NCBI GenBank assembly: GCA_025331125.1
Contig: JAOALB010000073.1
Location: forward strand, 1 to 64,000
Direction: 5' to 3'
Source of the DNA: Mycogone perniciosa
Taxonomy: Eukaryota; Ascomycota; Sordariomycetes; Hypocreales; Hypocreaceae
DNA: 64,000 bases
Shown piece after piece: positions 33,348 through 44,368 of this stretch. Both the position numbers and the translations under genes were made by a program. Under the pieces are notes generated by a model, which saw only the letters and a program-made list of their open reading frames with translations, was not told the DNA's origin and did no database searches. Numbering within the stretch: position 1 is the first letter of the stretch; every line of letters begins with the position of its first letter.

Positions 33348-34716
33348 GGCTGTCTGTCCACGAGGCTGTCAATATTGGGCCAAAGAATTGCTAGAAGGTC
33401 TGCTCTGTCAATGCGAGCACCTGACCCGTACAATCCCAAAAGAGTTGCCTATTGAAGTCGGCCAAGAGGTGCTGACGTTGCAAGAGGAAGCTTGGCATTT
33501 TGGGCACGAAGGAGCCAAGTTTCACAGCCTCAATCTGACGGTTGTTGGTTTCGGTTGGCCGTATTCGACGTATCATGTACAGTTTGGCAAGCACTGTTTT
33601 GTACTGTTGCGCCGTCATTTCCAGGTCGTCTTGGCACACTGCACTGTATACATACGGTTGATACGATTGGCAGAATTCATGTTGCTAACTCTCGTTTTCA
33701 CCGTATCGCTTTTGAGGTTGGGTAGTCCAAGCACATGATATGTAAGCCATTAAGCCACCATCACATTTGGTGTGGTATGCTCCGTCATAAATAGGAACAG
33801 CGCTGCGACAGTTGCGATTTGGGTTAGCTTATGCCTGGAGATCTGGATGCTGTTCCCTGGGCGATTGGGCGAGATGAAGAGTGAATGTAGGACCAGCGCT
33901 GCTTTTAGTACAAGCTTGAGCTAAGCTACTTGAAGATATTATATTTTTATACACGAGATATTAAAAATGAACACGAAATTGAATCCTTATAATCGTTTAA
34001 AAATTATACCAATAAAGCATTTCTATTATAATGAATAATTAAAGTAGATTCTTTATTTTACAGGTAATAACTATAAGCTCTAGGCTTTCTCACAGCCCTC
34101 TTAGCTACAGAGTCAAGCTGCTATAAGAGTTGCATGGCAATACCATCCCCAGCGCAGGAATTGAATGGCCCAAGAACATATCCACGCCAACTTCCTCAAT
34201 GTCGGTATTGGTGCCAGATCCTTGAGCATCCATCTTCTTCAGAATCTGTGCCATAATATAGAGGCACTGCTGCGAGAATTGGTAGATATCATGGATATTG
34301 ATGGGTTCAAACCAGAGTTTGCATCTGGGAACGACTGCATATCCAAACTGGGAGAAATTGTCGTCCGTGTAGAAGAAAGAGACCAATTGGAGTCATACTC
34401 ACCTTCCGGGTGAGATATGACTTACATGTTACCCTGGTCTCAGCTGTTTACGCCCCACGGTCGTTGTCGAGTCTGTTGGTCTGCTGGGCGATACCCGGGA
34501 TCTGCAGCGTTTGGATTACTAACTGCAGATACAAGGGGGTTGAGGGGAAAAAAGATACTTCTTTTTTTAATGTAATAACCATATCAACTCAAGTAGATAT
34601 ATTTTTCTTCCTCTGCCTTGTTGGATAAGTCTACGAGGATCTTACCTCGTGAAAAAAGCAGCCATACAAGCCCATCTCCTCTTCACCCGAACCACCCCTC
34701 TCATATCACTGCCAAG
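33348..34716. other. Intergenic with a strongly AT-rich block
   Basis: 1.37 kb without a supported gene. Positions about 33930-34085 are very AT-rich, unlike the flanks, as in repeat-induced point mutation relics or degraded elements. A minus-strand frame at 34105-34386 (93 codons) has no motif that I recognise. The last 150 bp are pyrimidine-rich and probably the leader of the phosphate carrier. Confidence 0.55.
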
Positions 34717-36027
34717 ATGAGCGGCACGACAGCCACACCACAGTCCACCAGCAGCACCAAGCTCGATGCACTCAAACAGAGTGCTGAGGCCGAGGACGAG
34801 CCGAAGAAGCTGTCTGGCATCAACCTCTACTCGCGTTTCGCTTTCGCCGGTGCCGTCTGCTGTTCCGTCACCCACGGGGGTCTCACTCCTGTCGACGTGT
34901 AAGTAGCGTCAATTCTTGCTCCGAAGTGTTGCGAAGAACCGAAAACATGGATTTAAAGAGCCAGGATATCAACTTGATGAGAGATGAAAAGCCGCAATGA
35001 TGTAACTAACCGTGCCATTGAACAGTGTGAAGACCCGTATCCAACTCGACCCAGTCACCTATAACCGCGGCCTGATTGGCGGCTTCCGTCAGGTCATTCA
35101 GAATGAAGGTGCCGGTGCCCTTCTGACCGGTGTTGGTCCTACCTTTGCGGGTTACTTCCTGCAAGGGGCTTTGAAGTTTGGTGGTTACGAGTTCTTCAAG
35201 CAGCAATCCATCAACGTGGTCGGCTACGAGAACGCTAGGAGCAACCGCATCGCAGTCTATTGTGTTTCGTCTGCCTTCGCTGAGTTCTTTGCCGACATTG
35301 CCCTCTGCCCGCTCGAGGCCACTCGTATTCGATTGGTCTCTGAGCCTGGTTTCGCCAATGGCCTTGTCTCCGGTTTTACCAAGATCGTCCGCCAGGAGGG
35401 TGTCGGCGCTCTCTATTCTGGTTTTGGTCCCATCCTCTTCAAGCAGTGCGTACAGCCAAGCTCAATCTCTTTCTGTTACTCACATAACTTAGGGTCCCAT
35501 ACACTATGACCAAGTTCGTCGTCTACGAGAAAGTCGCCGAGCTCGCCTACAGCAAGTTCTTCGACAAGGAGAAGACCAGCGACGCTATGCAAACCACCAT
35601 CAACCTTGGTTCTGGTCTGGTTGCTGGTTTCGCAGCTGCCATCGTCTCCCAGCCAGCCGATACCATGCTTTCCAAGATCAACAAGACCAAGGGTCTCCCA
35701 GGTGAGAGTACGACCAGCAGGCTCATCAATATCGCCAAGGAGCTTGGTGTTCGGGGCTCTTTCAGCGGTATTGGTGCCCGTCTGTTCATGGTTGGTGCTC
35801 TGACGGCCGGCCAGTTCGCCATCTACGGTAAGTATCAAGGGTTTGAATCCGTATGGGAAATATTCAATATTCAGCGATGATGGCTAACACATTCCTCTTC
35901 GGCAGGTGACCTCAAGAAGGCCATGGGAGCTGTAAGTCACCCTCCCTGAATCTTGGAAAGATTGCTCTGTCAAGACAGTGCCGCTGACCCGTTTCGCTAG
36001 GTTGGAGGTGTAGAGATTGCGAAATAG
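34717..36027 (+). CDS. Mitochondrial phosphate carrier (Mir1/PiC, SLC25A3-like)
   Basis: Imports phosphate with protons across the inner membrane for ATP synthesis. Five exons (34717-34898, 35026-35445, 35493-35827, 35906-35931, 36001-36027) give 329 residues. The last two exons are 26 and 27 nt. The three carrier repeats show PVDVVKTR (joined across intron 1), PLEATRIR and PADTMLSK, the last being the phosphate-carrier form. SGIGARLFMVGALTAGQFAIYGDLK, also rebuilt by splicing, is typical of PiC. There is no classical presequence, only a short polar N-terminus. Without exons 4-5 the protein would end in a spurious frame. Confidence 0.94.
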
Positions 36028-37157
36028 GCGTCTGCGAACGACGAGGTATAAATTGGTATAGTTCAATGGAGAATAGAGGTCCTCGTGGGGGTTTCTGACG
36101 CAGCTGGTGCATTTCCTGGACTGTCATCTTCGTTGCCAGGCTTGCGATTTTCGTGCGAGAAAGACACACGCAAATAACCATCCTCAATATATTCATATTT
36201 TCTTTACCTCTCACTTATTAAAACTGTATGCATAGTAGAAACAGAAATGTAAGAACAAAAAAGGAAAGACTTTTCATACTTAAAATAAGACACATATTTT
36301 TTTTAAATAAATAAAAAATAGCTTTGTCTACAAATAGCTTAAGCCAGATTTCAAAAGCATAATATTATGATGTAAATTTAGCTATATTTAATAGGTTATA
36401 CCTGGCTGCCCTAGAGATTGCCATCGAGAAATACTCGGACCAACTACTTAACCTGCCCAGCAAAGCTTTTACCTAATTAGGTAAAACGTGCCGCTCTAAT
36501 TTTCCATCGGCGTATAATCTAGCGCTCTCAGCCGCTGAAAGGGCCATAGTGGGGCCATTAGCCTCAATGTAGCGCACGGGGCCCGCTCGTTTTACGCGTG
36601 TTACAGTGCATTCAGGCTCCAACGGGCCAACAGCAGCCACTGACAGCCACTGACAGCGCCTGAATTCAGGGCCTAGAGGCGCAGCCCCCCGCCCGGCTGT
36701 TGTTCGATCGATCCAAAACAGCCACAACGTCGCGAAACCGATGAAAGCGAACACCAACAAAGCTTCAATCCCAGTCATCCTTGCGGCCAATCCCTATCCG
36801 CGTCTGTTTGCCATGGCCGCCGCTATCGTCATGGCAGCCGTTGCCGTTCTCGTGCCTTCCCTCCGTGGCGCGCGAGTGTGGGATGCCACACGGTGCGCGC
36901 CGTTTGTTGGACCGAGACACAGGAACGGATCTGCATATATTAAAGACCCTTGGCTGCCGCTTCATGGCTTCTTCTAGTCTTTGCTGACCATCTCCATTAA
37001 AGCCCTCGGCTTTCTTATATCTTTCTACGAATAGCTACTGAGCTTGCTTTCGAAATATCTATCATCCGTTGTGGTTTGGCTACGAGACCTGAATCCTGCA
37101 GGGGGGCATCCTCCCGCAACCAATCTTCCTCGGGGTCACATTAAACAGCTAGCCGCC
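36028..37157. other. Intergenic with AT-rich block and 20-bp palindrome, ABCA promoter
   Basis: About 1.1 kb. Positions 36230-36420 are AT-rich (TTTTTTTAAATAAATAAAAAATAG), followed at 36467-36486 by a perfect 20-bp palindrome centred on CTAATTAG, then a GC-rich stretch with a short direct repeat (CAGCCACTGA twice, near 36631). A 105-codon minus frame at 36473-36790 starts with a hydrophobic segment but has no homology that I recognise. I do not call it. Confidence 0.5.
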
Positions 37158-40100
37158 ATGACTCTCTATACTCAGATCTGGGCGTTGACCGAAAAGACGC
37201 TCAAGATTATTCTCACCCGTCACACAGTCTCGACAATCTACAGCGCCCTCATCCTTCCTATCGTCTTGTCCGTCTACCTCGGAATTGGCCAAAAGTTCAC
37301 CCAGCCCAACTCCAAGTTCGGCATCGCAAGTCCTGAAGATATCCGCTCTCTCGATAATGCACTCTCAAATGCCGCCGGTGGTCGAGACACAGTTGTCTTT
37401 GTCAACAGTGGCCGTACTGGTGGTGACATAGACCGTGTTATCAGATCGCTTTCTGACGTCGTTAGGGGGGCTGGCAAGAACGCGACAACGCTTGATGACG
37501 AATCCGATCTTGGATATGTTTGTCGAGGCACCATTCGAGGTACTTCGAATTGTTTTGGTGCCGTCGTTTTCTACTCCTCCCCAAATGAGGGTGACGCAGG
37601 CTTTTGGAACTACACCCTGCGCGCTGATGGCGGCCTGGGAAACAGTTTCCGGGTCGACAAGAATGATAACGATGCCCAAATTTACGCCCTTCCTCTCCAA
37701 CGCGCCGTCGACTCTGCCATTGCAGGTCTTGAGGGCGGCTCGTCCTTTCCCAGCACAGCTCAGCAGTACGCCTATACTGCTCTGACTGAGGATGAGCGTG
37801 AAGCGGAAGTTCGCCGGAAATACCAGTCCTCCTTTATCAATTATCTCAGTGTTGCATTCATAATCGCCTTGATAGGTGTTTGCTATCACATGCCTGGCTT
37901 CATCGCTACGGAGAGGGAAATCGGCATGTCCCAGCTCATTGACGCCATGATGCCAGCCAAGCAAGGATGGCATCGTCAATTCGTCAGGCTGATATCGCAT
38001 CACCATGCCTTCGTCCTTACCTACTTGCCAGGATGGATCCTCGCCTCCGTCATTTGTAGGATCACCATTTGGACGAACACCAGTTACGGTATTATGATCG
38101 TCTTCTTCATTCTCAGCGGCATCTCCATTACATCAATGTCTTTACTCGGCGCATCCTTCTTCAAGAAGGCACAACTCTCTGGTGTTGTCACTGTCGTTAT
38201 TTGGATTGTTTTGGGCATCGTGGCCCAGGTAATCCCATCTCCCGGTACTGCGGCGGTTGCGATTCTTAGTTTGCTGTTCACACCCTGTAATTTTGTGTTT
38301 TTCATCATCTACATCGCCCGGTTCGAGCAGGAAGGCAATGCAACAAGTCTGATACACGCACCTCCAAACCAGAACTCAGACCTACCTGGCATTGTTCATT
38401 GGGTCTTCTTTATTATCCAGATGACTTTGTATCCCTTCATTGCCGCCTTTGTCGAGCGCACGCTACATGGTGTCAGCACTGGGATTCGAACTTCGTCGGC
38501 TCCCAAAGATTCCAGGCCTAGCGCCCAAGCGGCTGTTCGCATTGAGAATATGACCAAGATTTACCGACCCAGTCTTCTACGGAGAATCTTTTCTTTTGTC
38601 TCTCCACCCCGGCCAGAGGTGGTTGCCGTCGATGATTTGACGCTGACGGCCAAGAAGGGCGAAATATTGGCTTTGCTCGGCGCCAACGGTAGTGGCAAAA
38701 GCACCACACTTGACGCCATTGCTGGCATCAGTGACTTCACCAGTGGGAATGTTTCGGTCGATACGTCTGGAGGTCTTGGTTTTGCACCCCAGAAAAATGT
38801 GTTTTGGGATGAGCTGACTGTGGAGGAACATATCCAGCTCTTCAGCAGGATTAAGGCGCCCCACAAGGAAACCCTTGCCACAGAAATCAGCAACTTGATT
38901 AAAGCCATCGGACTCCAGTCGAAAACCAAGGCTCGGGCGAAGACACTTTCTGGAGGCCAGAAGAGAAAGCTACAGCTTGGAATGATGTTGACTGGTGGAA
39001 GTGCCGTGTGCTGCGTCGATGAAGTATCCTCGGGTGTCGATCCCTTGTCAAGGAGAAAGATTTGGGATATACTCCTAGCCGAACGTGGTTCACGGACGAT
39101 TATCATGACCACCCACTTCCTTGACGAGGCCGATCTCCTCGCAGATAACATCGCAATTCTATCCAAAGGAACACTGCGGGCGGAAGGATCCTCTGCTCAG
39201 CTGAAGGACACCTTGGGGGCTGGGTACCACATTCACGTCTTGAACGGCAGGGAGTTGAGTGATACTCCAGATGTGGATGGCGTTGGCAAAAAGGTCGCAT
39301 CTAACAACATTACTTATATTGCCTCATCCTCGAGCCAGGCTGCCAATGTTATCCGGACATTGCAATCAGCTGGCATCCCCTACAAGTTCTCTGGTCCCAC
39401 GATCGAAGACGTATTCCTCCATCTGGCTGAGGAAACGAGGGGCGATGGCTTGCAGCTGCGACCTGGAGTGACCAAGGAGAAGTCACAGGGTTCAGAAGAT
39501 GATACCATCCCCAAAGGATCAGAACCTGGGACATTGTCTTTACTTTCCGGACGACAAATCGGAATGGTCCAGCAGGCTGGCGTACTTCTCCGCAAAAGAT
39601 TTACTATTTCCAAGACAAACTGGATTCCTTATGTGGCAGCCTTTTTTATCCCTATCATTGCTGCCGCCATTACTCAGCTTCTGGTCCAGAACCAAGAAGC
39701 AGTTGGATGTTCACCCATCCAGCGAAGCCGTCGTGCTTCCAATGAAGACTTTACAGAACTCCTGAATACTGCTCACCTGGTTGGTGGTCCATCATCTCGG
39801 TTCGGTGGCTCCAGTTTGGGAGATCTATTTCAGCCCATTGTGCCGAGCTCGTCCAGTTCTGGGGCAATTGGCAGCGGCTCCGAAACATCTCTGGGTAATG
39901 TGACTTTGAGCTTGGTGGACTCACTCTCAGCTTTCGGCAATTTCATCGAGGCTAACCGCAAGAATGTTACCCCCGCAGGGCTATGGCTTGGAGACTCAAA
40001 TTCATCACCGAGGCTGGCTTTCAGAGCAGATAATTTCTCCATGTACACAGCAGTCTTGGGACAAAGCTTCCTCAACACAATACTCGCAAACACCACCATT

Positions 40101-41975
40101 GCCACGTCATACAGACACTTCGATTACCCTGTGGCCCCTTCAACGGGAAATGGGCTTCAGCTAGTTGTTTACTTCGCAATAGCCTGCTCAATTTTCCCTG
40201 GACTCTTCGGTCTGTACCCCAACATGGAGCGGCTCAAGAACGTCCGAGGTCTGCAATACTCTAGTGGTGTTCGTACTTTGCCAGTATGGGCGGCTCACTT
40301 GATCTTCGACTTTGGTATCATACTGGTCTCCATGGTCCTTACTGCCATGATTTATGTGGTCGCTTCCAATGTTTGGTATCATGGAGGATACTTGTTCCCC
40401 ATCTTTATCCTATATGGGCTGACATCTATCATAATCTCTTACTTTCTCTCTTTGATCTGCGCCAGTTCGCTTGCGACATTTGCCATGACGGCGGTCGTTC
40501 AAGGTCTTGGTTTTGCCATTTACATGATTGCTTACTTGTTTATTCTCACATACTCGCCGGCCGCAAACACTGACCGAGATGTTCTCATCGGGCACTGGGT
40601 TATTGCTGCTATCTTCCCTACCGGCTCGCTGATTCGAGGTTTGATGGTGGCTCAGAATATTTTCTCGACAACTTGTGATGGTGACGCACTCCAGAGCAAT
40701 CCCGCCGCGCTCACTGCTTATGGCGGTCCTATTCTCTACCTCGTCCTACAAGCCATCTTCTGGTTCGCAATGGTTGTTTGGGTCGAAAGTGGTGCTGGAC
40801 GGTACGCAAGCGAGAAGGCCACCAAGACCACCGAGGTTGACGATCCAGAGATTGCGGATGAGCTTGCTCGTGTCGATGGCCCAGGAGACCATACCGACGG
40901 ACTCAGGGTCGTGCATTTGACAAAGGCATTCGGTAAGAATACAGCTGTTGACAACGTCACTTTTGGTGTCGAACACGGAGAGGTATTTGCCCTTCTTGGT
41001 CCCAACGGAGCAGGTAAATCCACAACCATCTCCCTCATTCGCGGTGACATCGCACCCAGCCGCAACGGCGGCGACGTTTTCGTCGAAAACACCTCAATCA
41101 CCAAACGGCGTGCCACAGCCCGTGCAAATCTCGGCGTCTGCCCTCAATTCGACGCCATCGATAATATGACTGTCACAGAACACCTACAACACTACACCCG
41201 CCTCCGCGGCATCTCTGACATCAACCACCAAGTCCCCGCCGTCCTCCGCGCAGTTGGTTTAGAATCCTATGCCAACGTCATGGCACATACGCTCTCCGGT
41301 GGCAACAAGCGCAAACTCTCCCTTGGCATTGCCTTGACAGGCAACCCCCCTGTTATCCTCCTTGACGAGCCTTCCTCTGGTCTTGATGCTGCCGCTAAGC
41401 GCATCATGTGGCGAACCCTCGAGACTATCGTCCCGGGTCGATCTATCCTCCTCACAACGCATAGCATGGAAGAAGCAGACGCATTGGCCAACCGTGCTGG
41501 TATTATGGCCCGACGAATGCTTGCCCTCGGCTCAACAGAAACTTTGCGTCACCGCTTCGGCGATACACTACACGTCCACCTCGTCAGCCAAACAGCACCG
41601 CATTCTACCCCTGACGAGATGGAAGCCATGCGCACCTGGGTCCTCGCCACGTTCCCCAGCGCAGTGGTGGAGCAGGAGACGTACCACGGACAAATGCGCT
41701 TCTCAATCCCTTCGTCTGCCGTCGTACCGGACGGATCAGCGGCGTCGCGGAATGGCGAGGCCTCGAGGACTGAGAGTGCGGTGGGAAGATTACTTCTTAT
41801 TCTTGAGGAGCAAAAAGATGCATTGGGCATTGCACATCATAGTGTTAGTCCCACGACGCTGAGCGAGGTGTTCTTGACAATTGTAGGACAGCATGATGTA
41901 CAGGAGGAAGGGTACAAGAACGATGGTAAGAACGAAAGGCCATGGTGGAGATCGAAGTGGTTGTGGGGATTTTAA
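37158..41975 (+). CDS. ABC transporter, ABCA subfamily (full-size)
   Basis: ATP-driven transporter, most likely of lipids, as in animal and plant ABCA. Single long exon, 1605 residues, from the ATG at 37158 in a GCCGCCATG context. Frame upstream of it lacks an ATG. The order is TMD1-NBD1-TMD2-NBD2. TMD1 has a first span (ALILPIVLSVYLGIG), a large extracytosolic loop and further spans. NBD1 has GANGSGKST (about 507-515), LSGGQ (~596) and a Walker B reading AVCCVDEV. TMD2 follows (about 840-1200). NBD2 has GPNGAGKST (~1281), LSGGN (~1378) and VILLDEPSSGLD (~1399). NBD1 has Val where DEP is usual, but the catalytic Glu is kept. The subfamily call rests on order and the long loops. Confidence 0.93.
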   Translation: MTLYTQIWALTEKTLKIILTRHTVSTIYSALILPIVLSVYLGIGQKFTQPNSKFGIASPEDIRSLDNALSNAAGGRDTVVFVNSGRTGGDIDRVIRSLSDVVRGAGKNATTLDDESDLGYVCRGTIRGTSNCFGAVVFYSSPNEGDAGFWNYTLRADGGLGNSFRVDKNDNDAQIYALPLQRAVDSAIAGLEGGSSFPSTAQQYAYTALTEDEREAEVRRKYQSSFINYLSVAFIIALIGVCYHMPGFIATEREIGMSQLIDAMMPAKQGWHRQFVRLISHHHAFVLTYLPGWILASVICRITIWTNTSYGIMIVFFILSGISITSMSLLGASFFKKAQLSGVVTVVIWIVLGIVAQVIPSPGTAAVAILSLLFTPCNFVFFIIYIARFEQEGNATSLIHAPPNQNSDLPGIVHWVFFIIQMTLYPFIAAFVERTLHGVSTGIRTSSAPKDSRPSAQAAVRIENMTKIYRPSLLRRIFSFVSPPRPEVVAVDDLTLTAKKGEILALLGANGSGKSTTLDAIAGISDFTSGNVSVDTSGGLGFAPQKNVFWDELTVEEHIQLFSRIKAPHKETLATEISNLIKAIGLQSKTKARAKTLSGGQKRKLQLGMMLTGGSAVCCVDEVSSGVDPLSRRKIWDILLAERGSRTIIMTTHFLDEADLLADNIAILSKGTLRAEGSSAQLKDTLGAGYHIHVLNGRELSDTPDVDGVGKKVASNNITYIASSSSQAANVIRTLQSAGIPYKFSGPTIEDVFLHLAEETRGDGLQLRPGVTKEKSQGSEDDTIPKGSEPGTLSLLSGRQIGMVQQAGVLLRKRFTISKTNWIPYVAAFFIPIIAAAITQLLVQNQEAVGCSPIQRSRRASNEDFTELLNTAHLVGGPSSRFGGSSLGDLFQPIVPSSSSSGAIGSGSETSLGNVTLSLVDSLSAFGNFIEANRKNVTPAGLWLGDSNSSPRLAFRADNFSMYTAVLGQSFLNTILANTTIATSYRHFDYPVAPSTGNGLQLVVYFAIACSIFPGLFGLYPNMERLKNVRGLQYSSGVRTLPVWAAHLIFDFGIILVSMVLTAMIYVVASNVWYHGGYLFPIFILYGLTSIIISYFLSLICASSLATFAMTAVVQGLGFAIYMIAYLFILTYSPAANTDRDVLIGHWVIAAIFPTGSLIRGLMVAQNIFSTTCDGDALQSNPAALTAYGGPILYLVLQAIFWFAMVVWVESGAGRYASEKATKTTEVDDPEIADELARVDGPGDHTDGLRVVHLTKAFGKNTAVDNVTFGVEHGEVFALLGPNGAGKSTTISLIRGDIAPSRNGGDVFVENTSITKRRATARANLGVCPQFDAIDNMTVTEHLQHYTRLRGISDINHQVPAVLRAVGLESYANVMAHTLSGGNKRKLSLGIALTGNPPVILLDEPSSGLDAAAKRIMWRTLETIVPGRSILLTTHSMEEADALANRAGIMARRMLALGSTETLRHRFGDTLHVHLVSQTAPHSTPDEMEAMRTWVLATFPSAVVEQETYHGQMRFSIPSSAVVPDGSAASRNGEASRTESAVGRLLLILEEQKDALGIAHHSVSPTTLSEVFLTIVGQHDVQEEGYKNDGKNERPWWRSKWLWGF

Positions 41976-43244
41976 GTCAGAGAAGAGTTGCAGGTGCGGT
42001 TTCATATCATTTGAGTTTCATAGAGCAAGGTTCAATTAACTGTAGAATTTAGATAGACCGGGTAATGCTATTATTTCCTTTCTCACAGAGATCTACCCCT
42101 TGTAAATGCCTATCTCGCGAACACGATTCCTGTATCCATAGCCATTGTGTGTAGCTTAAAGACCGATATTCAAGTAATGTGTGCATTGATACGAAAGTCT
42201 ATGCAGCCCTCCGGGTAAGTTGAGGCAACCTGGGCGAGTTATAAAGGTTCGATGCGATTATGCTCTGCGTGGGACGCAGTAACAAGCCTCAAGAACCACA
42301 AGGAGCGGAAGTATCCCAATCCAACAATGATCTCTTCATATCTTCCAAACTAGCAGACTGGATTATTGAGAGACTGACAAATGGCTCCAGGTGTTCTTTC
42401 GTTGTCGCAGCTTTTTATTGCATGGTTTGCACCAAAGGGACATATGGCTGTACTTCCATGGCTTTCCTATAGTAAAGTCGTCATTCCATCTTGTTCTGCG
42501 TTCTAGTCTGCCACAATGTGCCAAGTGTTGTATTGAAAAGGGCTTTAAGACATTTGGATTACAGGCAGCGGCTGAATGATGGTGCGAATCGAAACTAAAT
42601 TTGGCATCGACCAAGACAGCCAGTGTGATCTGGAATGTCCAAGGGGCTCTGAGCAGAAGTGTGGAGGAACTCGCAGACTCAACGTATATCAGTGGAACTA
42701 ACGAGAGCTCGCTCACACTTTTCAATTCAATATTTGTTTCGAAATTCTTCTTTATAAACACGACCTTAAGTCATCAATGCTTAACCAGCTGGATACGGAT
42801 TACAATGAGTCATCTACGACAATTAGAGTTATCCATAGTAATTAGAGAGTGGTATTTATTGCTTATTAAGGCATCGATATAAGAGAGCCTCTGCGCTTCA
42901 ATGATTGGATGAGACGTAACATCGACCATTTCTTGGCTGTATCACAACAGAAAGTTGATAGACTATTTAGGGTACTTTATAAGATAGATAGTAGTGGTTC
43001 ATCAGCCGGAGCCCGAAACCACCGGCTCCGACAGGTGGGGCAATTCACCCTCAACACTAAAAATGGAGAAAATGGAGCAACCATATCCATCTCATATACG
43101 GAGTATATTACTGCCATATACATATAAATACAGAGTCACTCTCCCCAATTCAGACATCCTTATCTTTGCCATTATTATTTTCACACAAAATATTGACTCT
43201 TTGGGCCTTCAGTCAGGTGAAAGCTTCAGCCAGTCTCCGCCAAA
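41976..43244. other. Intergenic, ABCA 3' side and histidinol-phosphatase promoter
   Basis: 1.27 kb, no supported gene. AT-rich near 42780-42890. The last 120 bp hold the regulatory sites listed separately. One TACGGAGTA copy lies at about 43097. Confidence 0.55.
43133..43199 (+). promoter_or_regulatory. Two CPRE-like TGACTC sites upstream of histidinol phosphatase
   Basis: GAGTCA at 43133-43138 (TGACTC on the other strand) and TGACTC at 43194-43199 lie about 110 and 50 bp upstream of the start codon. A TATAAATA-like element lies at about 43123. The Gcn4/CpcA site is TGA(C/G)TCA. Each copy matches six of seven bases. Cross-pathway control of a histidine gene is expected from the family; binding here is inferred. 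Confidence 0.55.
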
Positions 43245-44368
43245 ATGGCATTCACAATGCATTCCCATTCGGGCCAGTTCTGCCCTGGCCATGCTGTAGA
43301 CCAGCTCGAGGATATCATCCGTCACGCCATTTCCATTGGCTATAAGACCATGGGACTCACTGAGCATATGCCTCGCTATGAGGAGCAGGACTTGTATCCC
43401 GAAGAGGTGTGTTCTCTCTCTAGTTTCATCCAGGGTAGCACAACATCTCACTCAGACTTGTGTGTGATCTGATCCTATCCTATATCATATAAACCATCAA
43501 AACAACAACAATATCCCTCATCCACCTAACACACAAAAATGAATTAGAAAAGCGACCCCCAAGCCCTCTCAGCCCTCGCAACCCGCCACGAAGCCTACCT
43601 CCTCGAAGCCCAACGCCTCCAAAAGGCCTACTCCCCCCAAATCCACCTCATCATCGGCTTCGAAGCAGAATTCATCCGCCCATCCTTCACCCCCCTCGTC
43701 CACGCCCTTACAGCTCCCGCCTGCGTCGACTACTTCATCGGCTCAGTGCATCACGTCCACAGCTTCCCCATCGACTACGACGCCGCTACCTACGCAGCTG
43801 CCATCAATGCGAGCGGAGGCAGTGAGGAGCGTTTGTATGAGGATTACTATGATTTGCAGTTTGACATGCTCAAGGCGTTGAAGCCGAGAATTGTAGGCCA
43901 TTTCGATCTTATCCGGCTTCTGAGCGAAAAGCCTGGCCGAGATGTGAGGGAGTGGAAGGGTGTGTGGGACAAGATCAAGCGGAATCTCGAGTATGCCGCA
44001 GAGATTGGCGCATGGCTGGAGTGTAACAGCGCTGCTCTCAGAAAAGGTCTAGAAGAGCCATATCCAGGCAGGATCATCTCCGAGGTAAGTATACTACGAT
44101 ATCGCCTCGCCTCGAATCTCAAGATACTGATGGTTGTGGACAGGAGTGGCTCAAGTTGGGCGGCAAGTTCACCATGTCCGACGACAGCCATGGCATCGCT
44201 CACGTGGCGACCAACTACGCCCGCGCGCTCACATTCCTCGAGAGCCTCGGCGTTGACCAAGTATGGACCTTCAAGCGTCAAGAAGCCCCTGGCGCTGGGG
44301 AACTCACAAAGGCGAAACTCGAGGACGTGAGCGTCCCCCTGAAGGATTTCCGAGAGCACTTCCCATAA
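43245..44368 (+). CDS. his2: Histidinol-phosphatase, PHP-domain type (His2)
   Basis: Dephosphorylates L-histidinol phosphate, the eighth step of histidine synthesis. Three exons (43245-43406, 43548-44084, 44144-44368), all phase 0, encode 307 residues. PHP metal-binding motifs are all visible: MHSHSGQFCPGH (His6, His8), GLTEHMPR, IIGFEAEF, GSVHHVHSF, VGHFDLIR and the final SDDSHG, which is joined directly after the last intron. The length matches yeast His2 (about 335) closely. The first exon encodes only the first PHP loop, so an unspliced call would lose the HSH motif. Acts in the cytosol. The promoter carries CPRE-like sites. Confidence 0.94.

Noticed and set aside
33276..33738. Read-through extension of the CE5-like gene to a hydrophobic C-terminus
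   Set aside because: A strong intron (GTATGT donor, CTAAC branch, CATAG acceptor) interrupts it. The spliced product has the normal family length, and the extension matches nothing in CE5.
34105..34386. 93-codon minus-strand frame near the AT-rich block
   Set aside because: No recognisable motif or introns. Could be a remnant but nothing supports calling it.
36473..36790. 105-codon minus-strand frame with a hydrophobic start
   Set aside because: Overlaps the presumed promoter of the ABCA gene, starts next to a palindrome and has no homology that I recognise.
37044..37157. Longer N-terminus for the ABCA protein
   Set aside because: The extension has no ATG (it would start at TTG). The ATG at 37158 has strong context and the expected first membrane region follows.
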